64,000 bases of DNA from Tetrahymena thermophila SB210 (lineage: Eukaryota; Ciliophora; Oligohymenophorea; Hymenostomatida; Tetrahymenidae): assembly GCF_000189635.1 (NCBI RefSeq), contig NW_002476366.1, positions 62,001 to 126,000 of the forward strand, written 5' to 3'. The translations under genes were made by a program, and so were the position numbers. Numbering within the stretch: position 1 is the first letter of the stretch; each line of letters opens with the position of its first letter. The notes under the pieces are model-generated. The model was not told the origin of the DNA. It searched no databases and saw nothing but the letters and a program-made list of their open reading frames with translations. Below, in pieces: positions 50,301 to 63,800 of the stretch.

Positions 50301-51022
50301 AAAAATTCAAGATCATATTAAGTGTCACCATGAAATTGAACACCATATTTACAGAGAAAGTTTACCTTACTTATTCAAGATACATTACCAATAGTTTGCT
50401 CCATTAAGCGTTTTAGACATTGAAAAGATAGAAGATATTATCAATAAAACTTTTGTCAGAAGAATTAAAAAGGATACCATTTTTGAAATGTAGAGTGGAG
50501 GTATTCTAGCTAGAGGTAAACATTTTAAAATTCAAACTATTTTTAGCTTTTTATTTCATATTTTTATTTTATGTGACATTAGTTTTTATTTTTAGCAATT
50601 TCAAATTTTATATTTAAAAATATGAATAATTTATAAAATGATTTTGTTTTAAATTTAAAGGTGAAGTTCAACTTGTTTTAAATGAAATTGGATAATCTTC
50701 TTTGAATGTCTTCGAAGATGATTAAAATAACGTTGTTAAGAAAAGGGAATCATCAGAAGTTAACATATAAGAATAAGATGCTAGGCTTAGACCTAATTTC
50801 TAAAGTGAACAAGATTAAATGCCTGAAAAAGTTATTACCGCTTATAGCATCATAAATCCAAATGCTTCTTATTATACATATAAAACTACGAAAAAGTCAA
50901 TTATTTTTGAATTTACAAATCCTGAAGAAATTAGACTGCTTACAACAGCCCTAAGAAGATAAAGAGCAACTCTTATCACTCCAAACTCTGCTCTAAGAAA
51001 CCTTTTAAAAAAATATAATTGA
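45998..51022 (+). CDS. Na+/H+ exchanger (CPA1/NHE, SOS1/SLC9C-like) with cyclic-nucleotide-binding-like tail
   Basis: Electroneutral antiporter at the plasma or an internal membrane. ATG 45,998 opens a signal-like segment (LLLTGIVALSIFLQTVLA). Exon 1 (45,998-46,300) and exon 2 (46,422-46,529) join as KRFP-VAYTSMLFLIGYFGG. Family blocks follow in order: IFLPVMIFQSAYNTDWHIFR, ILAVPCVIVGSVLI, LGSLLSWTDTVAIGAIL, GAPKRLNSLIKGESLMND (the conserved Asn-Asp ion site) and AYGGLKGAIGVSIALIVS. Many short introns separate them, one with a TATT repeat. The long cytosolic tail has a charged coiled coil (KDKLFMDYLEKDFKEELEQQ), then ATHIFVIMRGGG...FSVKRGVGHILP and RRIKKDTIFEMQSGGILARG, which read like cyclic-nucleotide-binding-fold strands, ending LRNLLKKYN. 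No voltage sensor was seen, so plant SOS1 is the closer layout. Regulation by cAMP or cGMP is inferred. Confidence 0.85.
47267..47311. repeat. TATT microsatellite inside an intron
   Basis: About 11 tandem tatt/ttta units in the exchanger gene intron after the SLMNDITCVALYKVVK exon. The standard-code frame 47,149-47,349 spans exon end plus this intron and is not a gene. Confidence 0.9.
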
Positions 51023-52116
51023 TATGTTTATATTAAATAAAATTTTGTTTGTATAAATTTTAATTTGCTTTAGAAAAATTTCAATTAACTGGTATGTTTT
51101 TGTTAATTATTTTAAGTTATTGTTTGAATATTTTTTTATCAGAAAATATATTATCTAAAAGCTTCTAAAATTTTAATAATGAATTTACTTTTTGATTTCT
51201 TTTATTTGAATATATTTTGGAAAAGTAAATTAAAACCCGGATAGATTTTTTGAATTATTATTTAAAATAATTCAGGTAAAAAAAGTAAAGAAAGATTTTC
51301 AATAAGATTAAATTTTTTTGTATAATTTTGGCAAAAATTTTTATAGATGTATGAAATTTTATTTGACTTTTATTAAAATAAAGAAGTAAAATGGAATGAT
51401 TAATAAAAATAATTATTTGTTTTGGGATAATTTTATTAGTATTTGCCTAACAATTTCTTTTATATAAAATTTTAATTTTGTATTCTCAAAAGAATAATTA
51501 GATAAATTAATTCCTTATCAGGCAGAACATTTACAGAAAAATCTTATTTTAATCATTTTGAAGCAACCAAATGCATTCATTAAAATAAAAAAATTATAAT
51601 TGTGGATTCAAATGAATAAATTGAAATAGAAAAATTTTAAGTGATAGATAAAATACAAATTTATCATATGTCATAATTTGTAAGTAAGAATTGTCAATCG
51701 ACTTTTGTTAACTTTTGGTGGATTTTATTTACTATAATAAATAAGGATAAAATTTATATTTAAATTGTGTGATTTGATTATCTTTAATAATGTTTATAAA
51801 AGAAAAAGAGAACATTTGCAACAATTATATGTTATTGTTATCATTATGATTGTTATTATTCTTATCATCTGCTGGCAACCTTTAATTAGACGTAAGTGTT
51901 TACTTTGATTTTTTCTATGTAATCTGTATAAGAGAAGATAATCATAATTACATACACGCATGCATGTATGTATATACATAATAATTGATATTGATTAATA
52001 TTATATTTAATTATTAAATCTCTAAATTATTGTTAGTAAATTTAAAATAATTGTTAAACAGAAAAAAATTAATTAATTGCAAAAATTTCAGAAAGAAAGA
52101 ACATAGTGAATAAAAA
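51023..52116. other. AT-rich intergenic spacer
   Basis: 3' flank of the exchanger and upstream region of the next gene. A short patch at 51,940-51,980 alternates tgcatgtatgtat. No gene supported. Confidence 0.55.
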
Positions 52117-54515
52117 ATGCCACCAAATTTCAAGAACTTTAAAAAGAAAGAGGAAACCTAAAATCAGCCCTAACAAGATAATTCACCGAATTAATCTCAA
52201 GCTAGTAAATATCTAAATCAAGCGAATTACCAATAACATTTTTTTAACTTAGATCAATAGCCACAATAATAGTCATCGCCAAACAAAACATAGAAAGCAC
52301 CTGAAAAAAATTATGGAGGATGTAATAAAGTTATTTTATTAATGCTAACAAATTAATAATGAATTATATATTTAGTCTGGGAAGAATAAGAGGATAAGCA
52401 ACCTTAAAAGACAGTTCAATAATAGCCTGCTCAAACTAAGGGAAAACCAAATTTCCTGAAAAAGGAATAACCTGCTCCTCCACCTGCCCCTGTATAACAA
52501 TAATAATAATAGGCAAATTAAGTAGTAGAAGAGCCCGTTTAAAAGTAGAGTGAAAATACTGCTCCACAACCAGAAGTTTAAAATACTTAAAAGCAGATTA
52601 AATAAGTAGAGAATAAGTAAAATTATTAGAATGCAAAAATAATAAATAAAAATAATTTTAATAATAAGAGTATAAAACAATAGCAACATACCTTTATCTA
52701 AATAATTTAAAGTACAAACCGAGTATGACCTAATATAACCAGATTAACTTGAAAACCCTTTGATGTACATAACTATATTTTTCAGCATAATATTAGATTT
52801 ATTTATCTTTTTTTTGAAATCACTAGACAATTTGAAGGAAAATCTGTTGAAGAAGTTATTGCGCCAGGAGGTGTTAGACTAAAATAGAATTAAAATATCC
52901 TTGATGAATTCAATTATTCAGCAGCTAACTTCTAAACACCTATTGTAGGAAGCTTCCTAATTTCTAAACTCTATTCTACTTTGAACTTTTAATAAAAAAT
53001 AGTAATTAATTATTTATTTAATTTTTAATAGCTTTAATAAAATAAAATATATTTTCTTCTCTTCTATATCATAATTTATGTATAGATTTTCTTTCAATTA
53101 ACACTCTTATTAGAATTTTGTTAATTAATTTAAATTTAACCAATAGAGGGCTTTGTATGCAATTCAAGAACTCATTAGAAAATAAGAAAAATATCAAAAG
53201 TACTTTAAGCATCACATTTAAGTAATCAAGTCAGCTCCAACTCCTGAAGGCGATAATACAAATACTTTCAGTTAAGAAATAAATTTAATTAGCACCTTAG
53301 TTGATAATCCTAATGCAACAATCGCAAACGAACATGTAAACTTATTTTTTAACCCAAAAAAATAATTAAACAGTTTAAAATTTTGCAAAAAAAGTTAGAA
53401 TAAATAATGAATAAAACATTAAATTAAAATTGTTTTTAATATTGATATTAATTTATTAAAAGGTTGATGTAAAGTTTGAATTTAAGAGCAATCTTTTGCC
53501 TACCAATTCTAAAAACACCAATAAAGGTCCTTCATCAATATTATCTCCTCATAGCGATACAAATAATACCAGCTACCAAAATAGTTAAAATAATACAGTA
53601 AATTATTTAGATGAATTGGATTTGTAAGAGTAATAGACATCTGAATAGAAGAAAAAGGGTTTCGATTTCATTAAAAAAAATAAATAAAACAAAAATGAAA
53701 ATGAAAATGGAGTTAAATCTTAGTAAAATATAGAAGAAGTATAGGAAAATTAGCAATAAGAAAATAAATAAACTAAAAAAGGTTTTAGCTTTTTAAAGAA
53801 AAAGTAAGAAGTACATAGTGTTTAACAAATTGAAAGCCCTCTACCAGAAGTAATTTAAAACTAATAATAGGAAGCTACAAGTGAGTAACCTAAAAAAAAT
53901 GCATTCTAATTCATAAAAAAATAAAATTCTGCTTAGACTACTCAACCTTAATAATAACAGTAACAACAAAACACTAATGGAAATGGAGTTAATCATTAAG
54001 ATTACTCTAACGGTACAAACTAAGAAAATAAATAGGTTCCTTAATAAAATGGTACTAATGGTCATCACCATCCTGTGACAAATATAACCAATTAATTTGA
54101 TTCTTTATCCTTAAATGGAAATCATTAACCTAATGGAAATAACACTTCTGCAAATTAATATAGCCCATATAGTGGATAATACCCTTAAAATGGAGGTTTT
54201 TCTCCCTATGGATAATAAGCAGGTGTACCTCCTCATGGCTTTTATCCACCTCCTCCTTAATATGGTGCTTATGGAATGTACCCTCCTCCTCCTGCTTATG
54301 GGTATCCTCCAGCTGGATATCCATATCCATATGGATATGGAGTTCCCCCCTAAGGCTATGGATAACCTATTCCACCTTATGGATATCCTCCCTACCCTCA
54401 AGGGTATGGTTAAAATTTTGTAGCTCCTCAACAAGAATAAAAGTAGTAAGCTTAAGAAAATTAAGAAATTAAAAAAGACAGTAGAGAAGATGCCTTTAAC
54501 TTTATAAAGATCTGA
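52117..54515 (+). CDS. Pro/Gln-rich protein with helical domain and repeated F-x-F-[IL]-K-K motifs (function unknown)
   Basis: About 600 aa, several introns; not confidently assigned. It starts MPPNFKNFKKKEE. The N-terminal third is Q/P-rich (KPNFLKKEQPAPPPAPVQ). After an intron placed by phase comes a helical domain: IPLSKQFKVQTEYDLIQPDQ, FEGKSVEEVIAPGGVRLKQ, GSFLISKLYSTLNFQ and RALYAIQELIRKQEKYQKYF. The last block resembles VHS/ENTH-type adaptor helices, but this is only a suggestion. The tail carries basic motifs at spaced intervals: KKGFDFIKKNK, KKGFSFLKKKQ, KNAFQFIKKQN and the very last residues EDAFNFIKI. Between them lies a Q/N/G-rich stretch and a Pro-Tyr-Gly region (PPPAYGYPPAGYPYPYGYG). 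TGA is at 54,513-54,515. Other-frame ORFs at 54,111-54,434 on both strands are shadows of the PYG repeat. Possible role: membrane-traffic or RNA/condensate adaptor; unproven. Confidence 0.7.
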
Positions 54516-55062
54516 AATAAATAAAATTATGTAGAATTAATTAAACATTAAATATAACTAAACAATCTTTATTATTAAATAATAGCTATTTATAACTATA
54601 AATTGTATATTACTTTATTCTATCAAATAATCAATCAATCAATAAACAAACAAACTAATACTTTATGTAAAAATTTTATTTTTTTATTATTTTATCTTTT
54701 AATTTTATATTGAATTGACTATTTTGGATTGTTATTTTTTTAATGATAAACATCATTAATCCATAAATTAAAAAAGACAGTAGAGAAGATAGATGTCTTT
54801 AACTTTATAAAGATCTGAAATAAATAAAATTATGTAGAATTAATTAAAAATTAAATATAACTAAACAATCTTTATTATTAATAAATATCTATTTATAACT
54901 ATTAATTTTTTTTTACTTTATCCTATCAAATAATCAGCCAACCAACAAACAAATTAATTCTTTATGTAAAAATTTTATTTTTTTATTATTTTGTCTTTTA
55001 ATTTAATTTTATATTGAATTAACAATTGTGGATTGTTATTTTTTTAAATAATCATTAATCCA
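54466..55062. repeat. Tandem duplication (~300 bp x 2) of a gene 3' end and flank
   Basis: Copy 1 is about 54,466-54,762 and covers the last codons (KKDSREDAFNFIKI), the stop and 3' flank of the preceding gene. Copy 2 is about 54,765-55,062. Long identical runs are shared (for example around tctgaaataaataaaattat), but copy 2 has a 4-bp insertion (agat) in the coding remnant and small indels and substitutions. Offset is 299 bp. Confidence 0.85.
54765..54815 (+). pseudogene. Duplicated C-terminal coding remnant
   Basis: Part of copy 2 of the tandem repeat; it corresponds to the last ~15 codons of the upstream gene but has a 4-bp insertion that breaks the frame, and no upstream exon. Non-functional remnant. 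Confidence 0.6.
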
Positions 55063-55566
55063 TTTTATTTGATGTAGATTTGTGAAAGTTTAATTTATTA
55101 TTTGAATGAATTTATTTCCTAATATGAAATATAAATCAGGTGCAATATTTAAATTAAAATTAATCAGAATTTATTATTTTATTAAAGCCAAACAAACATA
55201 CAAATAAAAAGAGACAATTTAAATATTTTTCAAACTTGGACTTGTTTTAAATTTTAGAACTTCCTTTTGATTTTTTGTTTACGAAATAAAACATTTTTGT
55301 TTTAAATTTTAGTACATTATATTTAAATAAGCTAAGAATGTTCTATTAAAACTTGAAAAAATATACTTTATAATTTATTGTTTAGGTTTTAAGCCTCAAA
55401 AGACATTTATTTTTAAATAGAATCAATTCAATAGCACTCACTAATAATCATTCAAAAGATTTATTTAATAAAAATTACAATTAAGGTGATATCTATATTT
55501 TAATTATAGGAGATCATCCAAAAAATCAGATATAATCTTTTAAATCTAGTTATTAATTTATTTAAT
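55063..55566. other. AT-rich intergenic spacer
   Basis: Upstream region of scramblase 2, after the tandem repeat. No feature recognised. Confidence 0.55.
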
Positions 55567-56823
55567 ATGTACACTCCAAACGATTAAGGATATTACTAAC
55601 CCTTTATCCCATAAGATGGATAACAAATGCCAATATAATAAGATTATCAATACCCATACATGCCTCCTCCTCCTGCCTTATCTAATTCAGGAGCGTTGAG
55701 TAGTTAAAGGAATAATTAATTTTATGAATTATAAAATATAAATTAGGTAGAACGCTAGCAAAATTTTTAACAAACACCTCCTTCAAAAGGATTTTAAAGT
55801 ATAAAATTGAGTGAAAAAATATAAGAATAATATGAAACTCCTACTGATCAAGGAGATGATGTTTAGGAAGAATCGAAGCATAACGGATTTTAAAATGCAT
55901 ACTAGCTAAGATAATAATTTAAAAGTGATTAGCAATTTAAATCGTTTAACATAAGTAATAATTTTAATACTCAAAATTCTTAATATATAAATATTAAAAG
56001 TGGTATGGCTAAGCTCCATGAATTACAAGGAATATATATTAAATAAAGATTCGATGCAGCTGAAAATTTATCTGGATGTGAATAACCAAATATCTATAAA
56101 GTATATCCAGCAGATTGCAATGGAGATGTGATTTCAAATTAGTATATTTTTAAATGCAAAGAAAAGAGCTCCTGTTGTGCCAGAAATTGTATACCTGGAT
56201 CGAAGAGACCATTTAATATGATAGTTAAAAATAGGAGTGGGTAATTAACTCCAAGTAGAGATATGGTTGAGGATTCAAATTTCCTTTTATTGCGCAGACC
56301 ATATAAATGTACATGTTTTTGTCTATCTAGACCAGAGTTAGAAGTATTTGTTACTGAATAAGGTGCAAATAAAATATTAGGAAAGATTACTTAACCCTTT
56401 TACTTTTGTAGTGTTGGTTTAGAAATTTAAGATTTACTTGGAAATGTAAAGTATACCATAGAAGGCGAATCTTATTGTATGCCAGCAGTCTTTTGTGGTA
56501 ATTGCCCATGTAGAAGCTGTTAATAGGCTACTTTTATAATTAAAAATACAAAAGGTGATCCCTTAAGCTACATTACCAAAAGAACAGCAGGATGTTGGAA
56601 ATCTTGTGCATCAGATAAATCCAATTTCGGAGTAACTTTTCCTCATAATGCGAATGCAGAAGACAAGATATTAATTATGGCTGCTACTTTATTTCTTGAT
56701 TATAGCTACTTTGAAGAAAGTATCACAGATAGACATGGAAAAACATCACATATTAACTTAATAGATGATGAAAACAAAAAACAGCCAAGTGAACTAAACA
56801 TTCCATTACAGCAAATCAATTGA
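55567..56823 (+). CDS. Phospholipid scramblase family protein (2) with Pro/Gln-rich N-terminus
   Basis: 418 aa in a single exon (419 codons with TGA). Residues 1-150 are Q/N/P-rich with PYMPPPPAL, like the proline-rich N-termini of animal scramblases. The scramblase core follows: a Cys cluster CKEKSSCCARNCIPGSKRPF, LLLRRPYKCTCFCLSRPELE, GKITQPFYFCSVGLEIQD, YCMPAVFCGNCPCRSCQQA, TFIIKNTKGDPLSYITKR and GCWKSCASDKSNFGVTFP, then a C-terminal helix AEDKILIMAATLFLDYSYFE. The matching C-terminal segment in scramblase 1 is VLLLAATFFIQSQ. Many Cys may be acylated. Together with 22,106-22,987 this shows a scramblase gene family in the genome; the two are diverged, so not a recent duplication. Confidence 0.88.
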
Positions 56824-57809
56824 TTGTTGAGAAATGTATATTTGTATATTTTCAGCATAGCAATAATTTAGAAATAAATGAAAAATGTATTAATTACTAA
56901 CACCTAATAATCAAACCACATAAAATAACAACAATAATAATTAAATCATAATTGAGCATTAATATAAAATATAAATTAACTAATTAATTAATTCATCAAA
57001 TTATTAATATCAATAAAAAAGCTAAAATGATAAAATAAATTTATAAAAATTGAAATTTTAATTCTATTAATAGATTTTAGAGCTAAAAAAATATAAAAGC
57101 TGTAATACCAATAATTATTGCCTGAAAAATTAAATAAAAATATATTAAGTAATAAATTTATTTAATCTAATTATTCAAAATTTATACTAAAAAAATCTTT
57201 GTTATCTTTATCCTCCTTCATTAAAAGTATATTATCATTTGATATTTTCAAAAATATTAGATTAAATTTAAATGTTCAAATTAAAGAGAAAAGTTAAGTT
57301 ACTAATGTCCTTTTTTACCACAAATTTTTTTGAGATTTCACTCTAAAAAGAACTATTTTTTCTCATTTCTACCAAAACACATCTTAAAAATGTTAACTTT
57401 TCGTTGAAAGTTGTTATAAAAAGTTTGAAAGGATACAAATTTAAAAAATGAGAGAGTTTCTTTTGAAAAAGAATAGAGATTTACTTACTATTATACTGAC
57501 TTGAAGTTTTTTTTATTAGTTAGTTTTTGTATTTAGAAATAAATTTTTTTGATAAAAGTGAATAAAAGGAAAATATCTAAAAATGAATAAGTTTTAACTT
57601 AATCTCATAAATGTCTTAATAAATTTAATTGCATATATTAAACATAAATTGTTAATGCCAGTAAGAAATATGTTAATTTAATTAAGAAGAGGTACTTTTT
57701 TTTATTTTCTATCAAGAATGTTTTAAAGATTTTTTTTCAAATTATTTAATCGATTAAAGAATTGTAAACTAAAAACAATAAAAAGAGATAAGATCAAATT
57801 AAGAAAAAA
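56824..57809. other. AT-rich intergenic spacer
   Basis: No supported gene. Upstream region of the last gene. Confidence 0.55.
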
Positions 57810-60800
57810 ATGATTAAAAAATAATGGATTGTATCTATTATTTTACTTCAACTGTATCTATTGAATTGCTAAGAATGTGGAAATTAGAGTTAATTTTATG
57901 ATTAAATAAATAAATAATGCTTAGATTGTCATTAATCTTGTAAGGTTTGCTTTGGTCCTTCATAAAACTAATGCACTTAGTGTAATAGTAATTATTTTTT
58001 ATCAATCCAAGACTCCAGCTGTGTATAAAAATGTGATAGCTATATGCAAGTAGAAAAGAGTCAATAAGTCTGCATAAAATGCTAAATATTTGGATGCAAA
58101 TAATGTGATTAGAACAATGCTTGCACTTAATGCTATGAAAATATGGTTTTATAAAATGATGGGCTTTGCTACTAAAAATAAGATATTTGTTAAAGTTTAT
58201 AGCTTTATGATTATCGATAAAATCAATGTGTTTATTCTTGTTAAAAGAACACAATCGAAAACTAATAACAAAATATTTGTCAAAACATCATAGACTGTAA
58301 TGTAATAAATGAATATTCTAGCTATCAAATTAAGGAAACTATCTAATAAGTTTTCCTTTCTTCTAATGGTAGCATAGTAATAATAGAGTAATATTGCAAG
58401 ATAAGTATTGCTAATTTAGATTTGTAAATCAGTGAATAATTTTAGTTGCTTCCTACATCGGAGTTTTAAGAGAGCTAATTTTAGTAATTAGGTGATGTTA
58501 TTTATTGCCAAAGTAACATAAATATTGTTTTGTATGACGTTGTTACTGAAGAATTAATTAAGGTTCCTATATCTAAAATATCAAACAAAATTAATTTTAT
58601 ATCCTATTTTAAAACTTTAAATCTGTTAATATTTTAAAAAACTTTAGATTATAATATAGTAATGTATTCTATTAGTTCAAAAAATTAAATTACATTTAAC
58701 ATTGGTAAAAACTTTAGTTTTTATGTAATTAGTAACAATCTGCGAATTATTTATTCAGCCAATAGCAATAATTCAGAGGTAAATTAATTTTTTTACTTTC
58801 TTATTAAAATTTATCTTTTCCCCTCCTAACTAATTAAAAGCTGAAGCAATATTTACTTGAAATTTAGTAATAATTAATAATATTCTACCATTTAAAAAAT
58901 ATTAATTTTTTATTTTAAGCTATAAGGATTAATTTAAAAATATTTTAATTTTAAAATCATGCCAGTTTTGCTTGATATTTACTTCTCTTTTCTTCCAAAA
59001 AATTTAAAATCAATATTTCTTATTTTATAAAAAGGGTTCATTTTTTTTAGTTTAACCTAATGGTCTAGTAGCGAAATTGGTTAATAAAAATTTCAGTTGT
59101 AATTTTGCTTCGGTTGTAAATGATGATTTAAAGATCTTCATATGTGGTTACAAAGATAGATATGAGATTCATTAAATAATTTCAAGTTAAAATTAGCTTC
59201 AAACTTAATTAATTTAAAAAATTGACAGTTAAAAGGATTCTTAAAATTTAGAAAATATTATTTATTATCAAAGATCAGCAAATATGTTTATAACTAAATC
59301 TTAATAAACTTACACTCTTAATATTTACTCAATTACTAATAATTACTCATAAAGCGTTCTTAAATATAGTTTCTTGCGAAGTGCTGATTATTAGCTCACA
59401 ATCATCTAATCTAATCAGGTTGGTTAGCCTGATTATTTATATATTAACGACTATTTTAATAGCTAATATTTCTATGTACCTATTGATGAAACTATTCTAA
59501 GTGTTTCTTCGTTTGATTAATTTCTACATAACTTCGATAATCCAAGTGATCTTACAGAGATTTCGAAGTTTATTAATAAAAACTAGATATATTTTGTATT
59601 TAAATTTGGATAATTTTAAATCAACATGTTTATTTATGACCTTAAGAGTCAAGAAAGTGCTGGAAAATAAGTTTGTTCTGAAGGATATACTCTTGAATTA
59701 ACTTATAATTATTAAGAATCAAGTATGTATAATTCATTCATAGGTAAATAAAGCAAATACTATTTTACAAATATATTCAAATAATATATAGGATTTGTAT
59801 AAGAACAAGATATACCTTTGCCTTTCTATTAATATATTTAATAGTAAAAATCAATTATTTTTAATCAATAAGTTATTGGTGATTAATATCAAATTATTTA
59901 TTTACTGAAAAGAGTTACAAATAGCGATTGCTTATTTGTAATAGTTTATCAACCATAAGATTTCGTTTCAATCCTTTAGATAATGGATTTTTGTAAATAA
60001 TAAATTATCTTTAAAGAGAATGTACCATTTTTAATGATAGAATATATTGATAGTAGCTTAGCTAGAAATGTGGCTGAGTTAATAGTTGAATTTAATTATT
60101 TAATTATTTATATGTATTAAATACTTTATGATTTAACAAATAATTAGATAATTACTAGCTTTTCTAGCTAGGCATAAGGTATTTACTCCTAAGCCATGTG
60201 GGTTTTTAACGGAATGATTTTAGTTGTTGATAATAATAAATTGATCACTTAGTTATTTGATTTAAAGACTCAAACTTATTAGAATTTATTTAATTAATAA
60301 AGCACTATCTAGCTAGTTACAGAGAATGTAGAAAATTCTAAATTAGTTCTTTTTGTAGATTCTTATTTGTATTTTAATATTGTTGACTAATAAAAACTAA
60401 AAGCATTCTCCTTAAAGCAGATGTCATTCTCAAGCTATGAGATAACTTAAAATTAATTTCTATTAGATTTAGAAAAAAGAATATTTTAGCTATCCTCGAA
60501 TCAGCTAATTTTATTTTCTTAATAAAATATCGTTTTCCTTTCATCCGATTTAAAGGTAATATCAATAATTCCTTCTAATAGTCTGTTTTCATAGCTTATA
60601 AATTTTTACAAATCTGCTAATAAAGATTGTATATTGTTCTCTAATGATTAAGAAATGATATAATATAATTTATAAACACAGAGTAGTTAAAATATTTAGA
60701 TATTCGACTAAAATCATAATAGTTACAATTTATATTTTTTTGGCTCTGGTAGTAACTTAGTTTTAAAGAGTAAATACTTGGTTCATTATTAATCAATGAA

Positions 60801-63800
60801 AGTTGTAAAAATCTTTGACTTAGAATATATTAATTTCTACTCATTTTTTAATCCTTAAAAATATGCTTCGATAAATACAATGATAGATGTAGATAAATAA
60901 CAAATAGTATAAAGCTTTAATTCAGAAAACAAACCTTACATTAGTTTTCCTCTGAGTTAATCTTATAATATCATTTATCAAAATAAATAAAACTATGATG
61001 CTTATTTTATTGATAAAAATACTTCTAAAGTTTTAAAACTTAATTTAATATCATAAGAAGTAAATTAATTTGAAGTTAATGTGAACGTAGATTAAATTTA
61101 TATTGATGATTTGCTAAGTGCAGCAATATTCACAACATAAAAAAGCTAAATATATGATTTAAATATTATTTATCTTACATAAAGCAGACCTTTTTAAAAA
61201 ATATTCTCGTATGATAAAATTTTGAATTTTTAAGTTTGCAAGAACTAACAAAGAGCCATAATTTAGACTAGTTTCACTAATATTTATATTGTAGATGTAA
61301 ATAATTTTATAATTTTTTTAATATATTCATCAATATAAACAATTTTTTAAACAAATAGTATGTAAATAATCTCTAGCAAAAAATAGAACTCTAAGTAAAT
61401 ACACTATAAAATTTAGCTCAATATAAAATCTTATGCGAAGACAATTTAATGATTTAATATACTCCATTTATTGTAGAATATTTAATTAAAGAATCTATTA
61501 AAAAACCTATCCAGTATTATGTAAAATTAAAAATAATCTTATTTAAAAATTTATTAATCTTTGATTTAAAAAGGCTTAATATATTGATAAATTCTCGATG
61601 ACAACAATTTCACCTGTTTTAGATCTTAAAAGGTAGTCATTGATTTTATATTCAAAACTAAATGGCCTTCATTCTATATATTAAGGAATATACTCATTTA
61701 CTTAAGGAATTTACTTTTATGACACAACCAACTTATTTTTAGACTCAAATAATAACTTATTAATCAGTACAGATGGAACAGCTAAGTAAATTTAAGTTAT
61801 CGATGTCTTATCTTTGAATCAGAAATATAAAGTTCAGTTAAGTAATCAAGTCACCTAACAAAATATATAGTTTGATATAGTCTCTAACCAAATAATCTTA
61901 CTTGACTAAAATCCATCATTATTAATATATCAATATGTAACTAACTAATTTGTTCAAACAAAGCTTTAATATTATCAATTAAAAGGGTTTTAAATTGATT
62001 TATTTAAGAAATATATCTTTTTCTATGATAGCAGCTATGTTTATGCTCATACATTTCCTGAATTAGTCTTTTTAGAAACTATATTAGATCAATAAAATTT
62101 AAATTAATTAATAAACTTTGTTTATTTAGATGTTAGAAGAAATTTATTAATTGTTTAAAACCAGGTAGTAATTAATCTCTATGATTTAAATTAAATAGTT
62201 TATACACAGAGCTTTAATTTACCATAATCATCAGAAATAACTTATCTTAGCTTTGACTCAGATCTATATTTAGTCTATAACTTAAGGATAAGATATTTAT
62301 CTCTTTTCTCTAAAAGTATCTTCAAATTTTAATACAAACTGCCTAGTTTATAATCAACTTTGAAAAGCTTATCATATGGCTAACTCATAAAAACAAAAAG
62401 TAATACATTTATTTACTAAAATCTAGACTATATTTTATTTGGAAAAGTGGATATTAATAATATCTAAATTACAAAAATATCAGAATTAATCTTATAATAA
62501 TCAATTAGAGATATATATTATTATTTCCAATCAAATTGTCTATACTTAATTGAATATATCACTAACGATATCTATAAAGTAGACTTAAGTTAAGCATTGA
62601 TTAGCTAATAGCTTTCTATAATATTGGATCATAAAAATCAAGGATAAAATTTATACTATCGAGGATTGATATATGGAAATTTTTTAATTTACTATTCATC
62701 AGGATTTATTTATTCTTACGATATCTAGGGAAGCCAAATCAAATCTGGTTAATTAAGTCAATTAAATGATATTAGCCTTATATTAAAATTATAAGTTACA
62801 AGTGCTAACAATATTAATAATTACAGCTCTTAGAATTAGAATATTTATTCAAGCATTAATGATAATTAATAAAACAATTAATTACTAATAATTATTTAAT
62901 CTGAGTCAATTCTTAAGATTTTAGATAGTATAAGTTTAGGAGAGCTATTTTCAATTAAAGTTTAATATAACATTTTAAACATTCATATAGAACAAGAAAG
63001 AAGTCTTATTTATGTTGTTGGTGATTAAGGCTTTACAAATGTTTATACAAACAAATTGGAATATAAAATGTAAATAATAAATCCATGCTTATTATAAACG
63101 AGAGTACATACTGATGAGATTTATCTGTACGTTTATTGTGATTCTTAACTGGAAATTTATAATAAGTTCTCAGTAAAAAGAGTATTCCCAATAATTTATG
63201 CCTTTACTAATTTGAATAAAATATACTACATACATCAGTAAAATTTATTTATTGTTATCTAACATAAAATGATATAAATAGTAAAAATTCTTAAAGATCA
63301 GATATAACCTATTGTTTTGTTTTAAAAAAACTAAAATCTTCTGTAAATTTTAAATTTCTCTGTTAATATTGACTCAAATAATAACAAGTATTTGGAAATT
63401 ATAGCTTAAGGTTTGATGGACATAGTTTAGTATGTAGTCTCTATTGATAGCATATCAAATACATGCTTGTATTCATTTAAGTAGTCTGACTCAAGGTAAT
63501 TAAACCAATTCATGTAAAAGTAATTACAAGAAAACCTAATTTATACAAAATAACAATTACAAGAGCTAAAGATATCTCTTAGCAATAATTAAGAAATATA
63601 AATTCCTCCTCTGTTTTATAATTTAAACCCAGATGGTGTGAAAGTAGTTTATTAATCTTAATTTAACGATTTAGATACTTAATAATAAAAACCTATTGTA
63701 AAGTGGCAAGATGGCAGTTTATTTGACAATAGTTTGATTTAAATTGTATAAATAAGCTCTATAAATTTAGTAATACCAAAAGAACAATAAATAATATTAA

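Noticed and set aside
54111..54434. Three overlapping ORFs on both strands
   Set aside because: Shadows of the Pro-Tyr-Gly repeat in the plus-strand gene 52,117-54,515.
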